Assembly (NCBI RefSeq): GCF_000801105.2
Contig: NC_079513.1
Location: 23,156,273-23,220,272, forward strand
Direction: 5' to 3'
Source of the DNA: Raphanus sativus
Lineage: Eukaryota; Streptophyta; Magnoliopsida; Brassicales; Brassicaceae
DNA length: 64,000 nt
In this document: one piece after another, positions 11,908 through 21,664 of the stretch
Numbering within the stretch: the stretch's first letter is position 1
How the letters are laid out: every line of letters begins with the position of its first letter
The notes under the pieces: model-generated
Told to the model about the DNA's origin: nothing
Database searches by the model: none
The model's input: only the letters and a program-made list of their open reading frames with translations
Translations under genes and position numbers: made by a program

Positions 11908-13366
11908 GTCTTTTTTTTTTTTTTTTTTAATAAATATATATAATGATTCGACCCGAAAACGAGAATACAGTTCCGGTTACAAAACTCGATTTGAACAAAA
12001 GCTCCCTAATCAATCTAGTACATTCTAGTTTCGCCCACCCACTAAACCCGACACGTTCCACTAGTCTGATTTTCGAAATTTTTAGGAATCGGTTACTGTT
12101 CTCAACCATTGACGATGGTCTCGGGAATGTGAGGTTCTCTTCATTGCTTCGGATGCCGGGATTTCCCAAGTCGCTTCTGGAGTAGCTAGTTCCCGATGAA
12201 CGCCTTGAAATATTGTAACCTTTACTGGCAATGACGCTCTTGACAGTCTAAAGAAGTGTAGGGATCAAGAACCATACCGAAAAAGCACTTGAGCCCGAGC
12301 TATACGCACCTCCAAGACGCCACACACGAACAAGAGCGAGTTGATGTTGCTGCCACCACCACATCTGAAGGTCTCTAAAACCTGCATAGAAAATCAAGCT
12401 TCACCACCGCAAGAGAGCCAAGTAGCCAATGCGACGCCGGGATGTAAAGCAGAGATCAAGAGATGACACGAAGGCGGTCAATGACTCCCCGAGAACCACC
12501 TCCACCACTTGTGGCCACTGAGAACCAGGAGCCATGTCTACGCTGAAGAACCCAACACCGGTGTCAGATCGGCGAGGGTTGAAAGAAAGAGCACCAGAAG
12601 ACCACGCCTTGGAGATGTTTGCGGCCGCTAAACAAACCAAGGGAAACAGAGAAGAGGCCGAGCCAAGGAGCACTAAAGCAAAGCCGGAAAAAAGGAAACC
12701 TCCGGTGGCCATAGACGACCAACGGAATCCACCACTGGGTAGCGGAAATAGCTCCCTGATGTCTCGACGCAAGACTGGACAGAACTGAGAGCCAGCACCT
12801 CCTGCACTCCAAGCTCAAGTCTTACCTTCAAAACCAAGGGCTTCGAATCTCACTTAACAACGGAGAAGAGGAGTGGTCCGATTGGACGCCGAACCGAACC
12901 AATGAGCCAAGCCTCCTATTGAAGAACAGATTCCAGATCCGGGCACGGAAGAGATCCCGGGACAAGAACAGAAACGCACTAGACCTCCTTGACTACGATA
13001 GAGACAAAAAGAAGTAATCGAAGCGGAGAAAATTCGATCTACTCCCAACTCTAAAAGCCGGCCACCCACGAGCCACCGCTGCTACAACCGCGCCGTACCT
13101 CCAGAGAAAACGAAGACCTGCCGGAGAAGACAAACCTTGCGCACAGGAAGCTCACCGGAGATCTCACGAAGGCCCAGAGAAGACGAGCAAAGCGGAGAGA
13201 CCGAACAAGACTCGTCGAGAGACAAAAGGAAAAACGAGAGAGGGGAAGAGAAGACCCCGCCGGCACCGGACGCGCTCTCACGCGGCACCGGACCAGAGGA
13301 GGAGTTCAAGCTGTTGATTTGTCGCCGAGAGGATAAGGTAGAGAGAGAGGTAGAGGAGGGAGAGTA
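11908..13366 (-). mobile_element. non-LTR (LINE-type) retroposed insertion upstream of cis-prenyltransferase copy 2
   Basis: A 1.46-kb insert with a poly-A tail (seen as about 20 T at 11910-11930) and flanks repeating GGAA(A)TTGTCGTCTTT on both sides (about 11895-11912 and 13367-13383), a target-site duplication of about 15 bases. The host sequence continues on both sides as in unit 1, so the empty site is known. The insert is far more GC-rich than its surroundings and has open frames on both strands, none with reverse transcriptase or endonuclease motifs. It is either a non-autonomous LINE derivative or a retroposed transcript; I cannot name the source. Confidence 0.7.
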
Positions 13367-13495
13367 TTGGAAATTGTCGTCTTTGTTTCAATATTTTCTC
13401 GAATTGGAACACCCAGCTTTATACTTAGAGATAATCGAGTTCAAAGACTCACATGATCAATGGAACGTTTTCACTCTCACTCTCTGTCCCCTTCT

Positions 13496-13627
13496 TGATA
13501 CTGCGAAGATACAGGTCATACGCATTTAAGAATAACTAGCGCTTGACCCGTGATCTCATATTATGTTTGGATACTGCGAAGATACAGGTCATACGCATTT
13601 AAGAAGATACAGGTCATACGCATTTAT
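13496..13627. repeat. tandem duplication next to Helitron terminus
   Basis: A block of about 35 bases containing GAAGATACAGGTCATACGCA occurs at 13507, again near 13577 and as a partial third copy near 13603. The first copy is outside and the others inside the Helitron end at 13536, so the terminus was copied together with flanking host DNA. Confidence 0.7.
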
Positions 13628-14817
13628 TAATAAAATAAATATATAAAATTCTTCATAATACAAAAATGTAACGGTTATATAGACATGCATTCATATGAAT
13701 ATATATATATTTTATGATAGAATGACGATTTTTGATTTTTTGTAATTTTTCGGTTGCTCATATTATGTTTGGATACTTAACCAATAAAATGATATTTTAT
13801 ATAATATATTCGTTAGTTAGTAATTTTAAAATATATTAACCATTTTGACGTAATTATTTATAACTTAAAGCACCAATTAGTATATTTATGTTGTATTATT
13901 AATAAATCTGTATTTCCAAAATAAAATAAAATATGTCAAATAAAATTTACATATGTTTTAATAAAACAGATAGGCATGTCTCTAATTTTTGTGTGTTTTA
14001 AATAAAATTCATTATTGTTTTAAATAAGAATCCTAAATAAATGGTAGATTTAAATGTTTCCTTAAATTTATATGCTGGTGCACAAATATAGGAATTAGTT
14101 TGTACACTAACTCAAAAGAATATTCCATAAATTTAGTGGTTTTGTTACTGTTTTTATTCGAAATACAAAATATAATTGATTTTAATCAAAGTTTAAGAAG
14201 AAAAGATAATTTAGTTTATTTGTTTGCGGTTAAATAATAGGATAATAGAATATCTGATTCGGAAATATTTAAGAATCTGATTTGAATGAACGTATGTTAA
14301 GAATAACAAATATATAATATGGTTTTGATTCTACAAAAAGCACATGAACATGTTTAGCAAAAAAACAAAAAGCACATGAGCAACGGTTTATGATTTTTAC
14401 GCAAGAGTGATATGAATGAACGTGTAGCTTATGAATTAAAAGAAAATTAAGTACTTTGAATAATAAAATTATTAAATCTTTTTTTTTGGAAGGTTAGAGC
14501 TAGGAGTTAGAGCAGCTATTGATGGTGAGGATGAAACAAAAACAAACTTTTGGTGAGTAATTTAATGGGCAATAAAAATGTTTTATATGTCATTAATTAC
14601 TTTCCTGTATTATGCTTACTGATTTCACGGTGTAATGACTTGATGTAATCCAAGTTTTTATTTTGGATTCGTTTTGAGAAGTTAGTTATTAATATAAGGA
14701 AAAACAGTAACTAATGTTAGAGTTATTCAATACTTTAGTGGCAATACATTGTAAATAATTGCAAAATTTAAAGGTGAATTTATATTTGTACTTCTCTTTC
14801 TCTTTTAATAGTATAGA
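13536..14817 (-). mobile_element. non-autonomous Helitron
   Basis: On the minus strand the element starts TCTATACTATTAAAAGAGAA (at 14817) and ends ...CGCTAG (at 13536), the 5'-TC and 3'-CTAG termini of Arabidopsis-type Helitrons. It sits between A and T on the transposed strand, the expected target. The 3' subterminal hairpin is weak (ACGGGTC near the end). No Rep/helicase is present. The whole 1.28 kb is AT-rich. Confidence 0.65.
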
Positions 14818-15295
14818 TATAAGACCTTCCATCACTTGAGAAACATTAATGGTTTCGTCACATGTTCTTATATATTTATAACATTTTATGCGCTCAGACT
14901 CGGAAAATTTTAGATCAATCTAAGTACAAAATTAAAAGTGCAATGGAATTTTTTTTTACTAATGTCGAAGCTAATCGTAAAAAATATAACCATGGTCTCA
15001 CATTTTATATCAATGCATATGATGTAAAAAGGATTTATTTTTTATTTTTGTAACTGGTAAAAAGGAAATTTTGCATGGAGACTAATAGTTTTTTCTTCCC
15101 TCCATGAAGAATGAATAATTAAGGAGCAGTAAGAGCATCATTAACTGTGAAACCCGTTTGGGTTTCTAATTTTTTATTTTATTTTATTTTTTTGTTTTAT
15201 CTGATTTAAAAAAAAATAAAAATGGAACCAATAGCGGGTGCCGTGGGGCCCGCATAATAGTCTAAGAAACATATCAAAAATGGAACCAATAGCCG
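14818..15295. other. spacer with a small MITE-like stretch
   Basis: AT-rich spacer. From 15130 a stretch beginning GAGCATCATTAACTGTG has the look of the small inverted-repeat elements common in Brassicaceae. The 20 bases AAAAATGGAACCAATAGC and neighbours occur twice (about 15218 and 15276). No coding sequence seen. Confidence 0.4.
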
Positions 15296-15355
15296 GAATC
15301 CAGACTGGCAATGGATTCTCAACAGGGTGCAGCATATGGGCGATAAAAGTATGGA
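15296..15355 (+). mobile_element. LINE fragment, left part (interrupted by the MULE)
   Basis: Open frame NPDWQWILNRVQHMGDKSMD typical of the C-terminal end of plant LINE ORF2. It continues in frame at 25517 after removal of the 10.15-kb MULE, proving one LINE fragment was split. Confidence 0.7.
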
Positions 15356-15364
15356 TACTATTAT
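15356..15364. repeat. target-site duplication of the MULE, left copy
   Basis: TACTATTAT, identical to 25517-25525. Nine bases is the standard duplication length of Mutator-like elements. Confidence 0.9.
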
Positions 15365-15524
15365 GGGAGAATTACCAATTGTGACTCAAAACTTGGAGTC
15401 AAACCCAAAAGAGTACCCCAACTTGGGTCAAAGGCAAAAGTAACTTAAAAGGCTATTGAAATTACAACTATCTCCTTGTGAACAAACAAAAAAACGGATT
15501 TTTTTTTACGTTTCTACCCCTCGC

Positions 15525-15600
15525 AAGTCGTCTGTAAACAGACGACTTGAAAATAAGTCGTCCAGACGACTTTAAGTTAAGTCGTCTGGACAGTTATTCT
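15525..15600. repeat. GTCGTC palindromic repeats near left MULE end
   Basis: Pairs of GTCGTC and GACGAC motifs (AAGTCGTCTG...CAGACGACTT) form several short hairpins; a further pair lies at about 15970-16045. Confidence 0.8.
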
Positions 15601-16264
15601 TAAACATAATTTAAAAATTTTGTAAAAAATATTTTGATAAGTGAAAAATTGGAATTATGTAATTAACATATGTCTTAAGAGATATAAATTAATATATAAC
15701 AAATTTCAATTGTTTTCAGCCCAGATGAGTGAAAGTAGTGAGTCATGATATTCTTTAGTTTATGTTTCATCAACATATGTTGTAGTATTGTATGTGTTCT
15801 TAGGGTTAGATTTTGGAAAGCATTAAAACCGTTTTTGAAAATTTTTAAAATTACCTAGGCGTGTTCGTTTCTGTGTATAGTAAACACTATTGAAGTATAA
15901 TTTGATTTTATAACGTGGTTAGTAAGTTAATTTAGTCATTTTAGTTTAGGGGTTCATTTTAGGGTATTGGACGACTTAATATTTAGTCTTCTGTTCCCAG
16001 ACGACTAAATATTAGGTCGTCTGATGTACATTATCAGCCAGAATAAGTCGTCTAAACCGGACCAAACCTTAAAGTTTACCAATGTACTTTTAAAGCTAAC
16101 CGGATTATTTACCCAATATATAAGGTGATTTTTTTTTTTTTTTTCATTTTCCGCGAACAGAAACCCTAACAGTTCTCTCTCACCGGCGATATCAAAGGCG
16201 ATTCGAATTCCCACTATTTCCGAACAACCATCGTTCTCAACGTCGGCTATCTATCTCACTTCAT

Positions 16265-16522
16265 TCTCACCGTTGTCGCCGCAGCTTCTTCTAACCCTAG
16301 CGCCGCCGATTCCTCTAAACCCTAGCGCCCCCGCTTCCACTATTTCCGAACAAACCGTCGCCCTCGCCACCGTGCTCACCAACGTTCTCACCGCCGCTTA
16401 CTCTAAACACTAGCTAGCACCGCCGTTTCTTCTAAACCCTAGCGCCGCCGCTTCTTCTAAACCCTAGCGCCGCCGCTTCTTCTCTGTAAACCGTAGCGCC
16501 GTTTCTCTGTAAACCCTAACGC
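16265..16522 (+). repeat. telo-box-rich repeated 5' leader of the Ulp1-like gene
   Basis: Four to five imperfect copies of a roughly 24-base unit containing TAAACCCTAGCGCCGCCG. AAACCCTA is the plant telo-box, a promoter motif common in genes active in dividing cells. The block ends shortly before the first coding exon at 16627, so it is probably promoter or 5' leader. Confidence 0.6.
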
Positions 16523-16626
16523 CGGTAAGTCATCAAACTCGTGGAAAAGATGAACATAAAACGTTGTCTCTTTCAATTTACTCATTCTCACCGTTTCACG
16601 TTTATTTTTTCAGATCTATAACCACA

Positions 16627-19600
16627 ATGACGAGTACTCGAACTCCTTCTGCGACTAATCAGGTCCGCTTGAAATTTTTCTACTGGAAGACTTGTAAGTA
16701 AGTCGTCTGGAAAGTCTTCAACCTGGACGACTTAGTACGTCCATTTGGAAGACTTTCCAGACGACTTAAATATAAGTCGTCAACTAAGTCGTCCAGTTGG
16801 ACGACTTTCTAGACGACTTATATTTAAGTCGTCTACTAAGTCGTCTGGAGTAACAATTAAGGCGTGATTGATTTAGCTTGTGTTCTGACTTCTATTGTTG
16901 TCTTTGATTATTTTGCAGACAAAAAGGATGGATATTCCAGAACTCCCCCGTAGGTTATACACATTAGGGGAAGAGCCAGAACCCCACAATAGCATTTCGT
17001 ATCATACGGATAACACGAAGTTGCATACTGCTCTTAGGGAAGCTCTCACTGATGCTGAATTTGAAGAGCTCAAGGAGTCGAGATTGGGAGTTTTCATCAA
17101 GTTCAAGGAGCAGGGATTTGGTTGGGCTTCAAGGCTGGTTCACCACTTGCTCGGTTTAAAGCTGGACATTAAGAAGAAGTACGAGATGTGGTGTCTCGTT
17201 GGTCCAGAACCTGCGAGGTTTTCACTGTTAGAGTTTGAAAACATCACTGGTCTAAACTGCGACTACATCGAGGACCTTGAGACACCAGAATGTGAAGTTA
17301 CCCCACAGATGGTTTCTTTCTGGGAGATGATGGGAGTTCATCGGGAAGCTGGGCCAAGTACTGATCAGATAATAGCAGCACTGAAGAGATGCGGGGATTG
17401 GTCCAGGGAAGATCGCAAGCGACTCGCGTACCTTTCCATCTTCACTGGATTCATTGAAGGGAAAAAGTTCTCAAGCGCTACACGAGCTACTCTCGCAAGG
17501 CTAGTGATGGATTTAGAAAGGTTTGAGAATTATCCATGGGGGAGAGTCGCGTTTAAGGTGCTGATGGACTCTTTGTGGAACAAAGATATTACTGGCTGTT
17601 ACACCGTGGATGGCTTTATACAAGTTCTTCAGGTCTGGGCGTACGAAGCTATTCCGGGATTGGGTGCTAGTATTGGTCTACCCAGAGCAAACAGTCCGTC
17701 TCCACCGATTCTGGCTTACGACGGCAGCAGAGGCCGCAGATTCATGAAAGCTGCTATCTTGAGTCAGGTACCTTTCCATCTTCACTTAATTAAGTCGTCC
17801 GGAAGGTCTTCCAGCTGGACGACTTAGTAGACGACTTATTATAAGTCGTCTGGAAGGTCTTCCAGCTGGACGACTTAGTAGACGACTTATTATAAGTCGT
17901 CTGGAAGGTCTTCCAGCTGGACGACTTAGTAGACGACTTATTATAAGTCGTCTGGAAGGTCTTCCAGCTGGACGACTTAGTAGACGACTTATTATAAGTC
18001 GTCTGGAAGGTCTTCCAGCTGGACGACTTAGTAGACGACTTATTATAAGTCGTCTGGAAGGTCGTCCAGCTGGACGACTTAGTAGACGACTTATAATAAG
18101 TCGTCTGGAAGGTCGTCCAGCTGGACGACTTAGTTGACGACTTATAATTAAGTCGTCTATTTAGTATTTTGTTTCAAATATCTAACTCGATTCTTCTTCT
18201 ATTTACTGCAGACCCGCGTGATCAACTTTGTTGAGAAGGACATTAGTGAAATGTGGCCAAAATGGGACTCTGAGGTTGATGACGTGCCCGCGGAGAACAT
18301 CATTAAAGTGATGTATGATCGGAGACCGTGGAAGTGGACCATGGATTGCTGGGAAGTCACTGGTACAAAACCCAAGTTTGTGACTCCATCGAAAAGAGCC
18401 AAAGAGATGGTTGTGGAGGAGGTGGAGGAAGACAATCAGAGACCTCGGAAGAAAGCTCGTAAAGAGGCTCCTAAAGAGGCTCCTAAAGAGGCTAGAGAAG
18501 AGGCTCCTACAGAGGCTACAGAAGAGGCTACAGAAGAGGCTAGAGAAGAGGCTAGTTGGGTGACCAGAGAGGAGTTAGAAAACATGTTCAAGGACTTAGG
18601 TGACATGATGAAAGAGGGGTTTAAGAAGTGCATCAGGGAGATTAGGAAGATCTCCGATAGATTGGAAGCTGTGGAGAAGAAGGTTGGTGTCACCAATCAG
18701 GCTACCCCTCAAGCCCCAGAAACCGGGGTTAGTAAAAAACACCCTACCCCACAAGCCCCAGAAACCGGGGCTAGTAACAAACAGACTACTCCTCAAAAGG
18801 ATCAGCCTCCACTTCAAACCAATCATCCTACTCCTCCCACCAGACAGCCTGCTCCTCAAAAGGCAAAGCCTACTCCTCAAAAGGCGAAACAGCCTGCTCC
18901 TCAAACTAAACAGCCTGCTCCTCAAACTAAACAGCCTGCTCCTCAAACGAAACAGCCTGCTCCTCAAACTAAACAGCCTGCTCCTCAGACGAAACAGCCT
19001 GCTCCTCAAACGAAAAAGCCTTCTCCACAAAAGAAACAGCCTTCTCCTCTGCCCAAAGAGGTTAATATCAAATCTTTAAGTCGTCTGGTCTTTGTATAGA
19101 TTTGTAAATATATAAGTCGTCTGGAAGGTTTTCCAGCTGGACGACTTACAAATAAGTCGTCTGGAAGGTTTTCCAGCTGGAAAACCTTCCAGACGACTTA
19201 TTTGTAAGTCGTCCAGCTGGAAAACCTTCCAGAAGACTTACAAATAAGTCGTCTGAACTCCAGCTGGAACCAAATCCTCTCCCAACTTTTATTTAAGTCG
19301 TCCAGGGTTAACTTGTTCTCTTTTATTGCAGAGATTGTTGCCGGAGGATACAGCAGATGAGGCGATCTCGGTATATAAGATCTTGCCGGAGGATAAAGCA
19401 GATGGTGTCACCTCCAAAGAGATTGTTCCTCTCACTTCCACTGACCAACCGAGCTTCGCTTCCAACGATCAACAACCGAGCTTCGCTTCCACCGATCCAG
19501 CTTCAGCTTCAGAACCGAGCCTGGTTGTATTGGACCAAACAGCTCCCACTGCTTCTGTGCGTGCAAGGAGTGAACGAACGAAGAAACCTGCTCCCACGCA

Positions 19601-20933
19601 GATATCTCCTTATACGGCAGAGAGAAGGAAACTCCTTAGAGTGGGAAAGTATAATCCATTTCCCACACTAAACAGACCTAAGATGAAGGAGCTCGCTGAT
19701 TGGTTGAAAACTGATCCGTAAGTGATTGCTTTACCCATAATAGCTTGATTTAGTCTACCAAAACTGATTGCTTTTTTGTTTGCAGTGATTATTTCACTAA
19801 GGAAGAGGACAAACCACGTACATCACCAACTTGGTGGTATCAAAAACTCCGGACATCCAAAGCATGGCTGGAAGACGTAGTAAGTCTTCTGCTTATCTTT
19901 AAGTCGTCTGGTAACTTGTCTTTGTATAGATTTGTAAATATATAAGTCGTCTGGAAGGTTTTCCAGCTGGACGACTTATTTGTAAGTCGTCCAGCTGGAA
20001 AACCTTCCAGAAGACTTACAAATAAGTCGTCTGGTAACTTGTCTTTGTATAGATTTGTAAATATATAAGTCGTCTGGAAGGTTTTCCAGCTGGACGACTT
20101 ACAAATAAGTCGTCTGGAAGGTTTTCGAGCTGGAAAACCTTCCAGACGACTTATTTGTAAGTCGTCCAGCTGGAAAACCTTCCAGACGACTTATTTGTAA
20201 GTCGTCTGGAAGGTTCTAACTTGTATTATTTTATATGCAGCATATAGATGCTTGGATGAATGTGCTGAGGCAGAGGTATAAGGAGAACCCACAATGTTTC
20301 CGGAGCGAGCGAATGTGCTTCCTGGATCACAACTTTACCCAGTCTTGGAGAGAACAGTATCTGGTCTTCAAAACATCGTCGTCTGATCACAATGGTTTAG
20401 GAAAAATGCTACCTAGTGGGGCGGCGAGTTTGTATGACGGATCAATGCCTTCATTTTGCCAATCAAACAAGAAGTGGGGGGAGGACATTGATGATATCTA
20501 TGCGCCACTGAACTTGGACAACAAACATTGGGTGGCTATTTGGATATCGATCCCTAAGAGGCACATAGTCGTCTGGGACAGCATACCTTCAACTACCATA
20601 CCAGAAAGATGGGATGAGATAATGGAGCCTTTTCTCGAGATGGTCCCTTATCTGATTGTGGAGTGCGGAGACCAGATGCATGGGTTGGAGCGATACACTT
20701 ATGAGAGACTCCTCAAAGATGTACCCACGGCCAACAATGGTGATTGTGGCGTGTACGCTGCAAAGTACATTGAATGTCATGCTCTTGGGGTCCCCTTTAG
20801 CCCTAAAGACTTTGCTAGGTCCAATGCGAAGACTATGAGGGATACTATGGCTTTGGCTATATGGACGGAGCTTGTTGATCAGCATCTGAAAGATAATGAG
20901 GATGGTGGTATGTTTGTAGGCATGTATGATTAG
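16627..20933 (+). CDS. DUF1985 / Ulp1-like C48 cysteine protease carried by the MULE
   Basis: Exons 16627-16662, 16919-17767, 18212-19060, 19332-19717, 19786-19879 and 20241-20933 join in frame to 968 residues. Order: short start MTSTRTPSATNQ; DUF1985-like domain (residues about 45-170, with SRLGVFIKFKEQGFGW); acidic/basic low-complexity and coiled-coil part (EAPKEA repeats); six-fold KQPAPQT heptad repeats; serine/threonine linker; C-terminal Ulp1 peptidase domain with catalytic His in NKHWVAIWI, Asp in VVWDSI and Cys in NGDCGVYAAKY. The Gln normally before the Cys block is not obvious. Such genes descend from SUMO proteases but their substrate is unknown. Introns 1, 2, 3 and 5 contain GTCGTC minisatellites. 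Start chosen at 16627 because the ATG follows a leader intron acceptor (TTTCAG) and leads into a good donor. Confidence 0.85.
16680..16850. repeat. GTCGTC palindromic repeats in intron 1
   Basis: At least eight GTCGTC or GACGAC motifs in both orientations, mostly as AAGTCGTC...GACGACTT pairs that can fold on themselves. Lies between exon 1 donor (16663) and exon 2 acceptor (16918). Confidence 0.85.
17792..18149. repeat. 51-bp tandem array, seven units, in intron 2
   Basis: Seven consecutive units starting at 17792, 17843, 17894, 17945, 17996, 18047 and 18098. Each unit contains AAGTCGTCTGGAAGGTCTTC and GCTGGACGACTTAGTAGACG, so each can fold into a hairpin. The first five are nearly identical and the last two change AAGGTCTTCC to AAGGTCGTCC. 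Near-identity indicates recent expansion or conversion. Confidence 0.95.
18880..19020 (+). repeat. 21-bp coding repeat (KQPAPQT)
   Basis: Six consecutive 21-base units, consensus AAACAGCCTGCTCCTCAAAC plus one base, within exon 3. They encode Lys-Gln-Pro-Ala-Pro-Gln-Thr, a likely extended, disordered linker. The unit length keeps the frame. Confidence 0.9.
19085..19260. repeat. GTCGTC palindromic minisatellite in intron 3
   Basis: Copies of GTCGTCTGGAAGGTTTTCC in direct and inverted order. The block shares its leader (GTCTTTGTATAGATTTGTAA) with the intron-5 block, so one was copied from the other. Confidence 0.9.
19895..20215. repeat. GTCGTC palindromic minisatellite in intron 5
   Basis: Roughly eight copies of the GTCGTCTGGAAGGTTTTCC motif in alternating orientation; two larger copies of the intron-3 block are visible (starting about 19900 and 20030). 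Confidence 0.9.
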
Positions 20934-20939
20934 ATACAC

Positions 20940-21120
20940 AAATCAATTTGTATAGATTTTTTAACTTGTATAGATTTTTTAACTTGTATAGATTTTTTAA
21001 CTTGTATAGATACACAAATCAATTTGTATATTTGAACTATTTGTATACACAAATCTATTTGTATATTTGAACTATTTGTTTACACAAATCTATTTGTATG
21101 TTTGTGGGCATGTATGATTT
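20940..21120 (+). repeat. short tandem repeats 3' of the Ulp1-like gene
   Basis: Three direct copies of ACTTGTATAGATTTTTTA (about 20963-21005), then copies of TACACAAATC(A/T)ATTTGTATA. Same TTGTATAGATT word as in introns 3 and 5. Confidence 0.75.
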
Positions 21121-21149
21121 ATTTGATTTTCTAACTTGTATAGATTTTC

Positions 21150-21664
21150 TAACTTACAAATAAGTCGTCTGGAAGGTTTTCCAGCTGGACGACTTACAAA
21201 TAAGTCGTCTGGAAGGTTTTCCAGCTGGACGACTTACAAATAAGTCGTCTGGAAGGTTTTCCAGCTGGACGACTTACAAATAAGGTCGTCTAAAAAAAAT
21301 AAGGTAGTCTAAAAATAAAATACACTGGACGACTTACAAATAAGGTCGTCTAAAAAAAATAAGGTAGTCTAAAAATAAAATACACTGGACGACTTCGTAA
21401 AAGGTCGTCTAAAAAAAAATACACTTGAAGGGATAGTAGAAGGTAGTCTAAACACTGGACGACTTAAATACACTGGACGACTTAAATACACTGGACGACT
21501 TCGTAAAAGGTCGTCTAAAAAAATACACTTGAAGGGATAGTAGAAGGTAGTCTAATACACTGGACGACTTCGTAGAAGGTAGACGAAACACTGGACGACT
21601 TAGAAATTAGTCGTCTGGACGGGTAATCAAGACTGGACGACTTATATTTAGGTCGTCTGGACAA
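21150..21664. repeat. 40-bp and 60-bp GTCGTC arrays between the two MULE genes
   Basis: Three 40-base units (CTTACAAATAAGTCGTCTGG followed by AAGGTTTTCC) from about 21150, then two 60-base units with AAGGTCGTCTAAAAAAAATA, then further degenerate copies up to the transposase stop codon. Confidence 0.9.

Noticed and set aside
12401..13529. Open frames on both strands of the GC-rich insert
   Set aside because: Frames on opposite strands overlap and lack reverse transcriptase, endonuclease or gag motifs; high GC lowers stop frequency.
17792..18149. CRISPR-like regular array
   Set aside because: The units are directly adjacent with no unique spacers and lie in an intron of a plant gene; it is a minisatellite.
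18596..19030. Arginine/leucine-rich minus-strand frame
   Set aside because: Antisense shadow of the KQPAPQT-coding repeat in exon 3 of the Ulp1-like gene.
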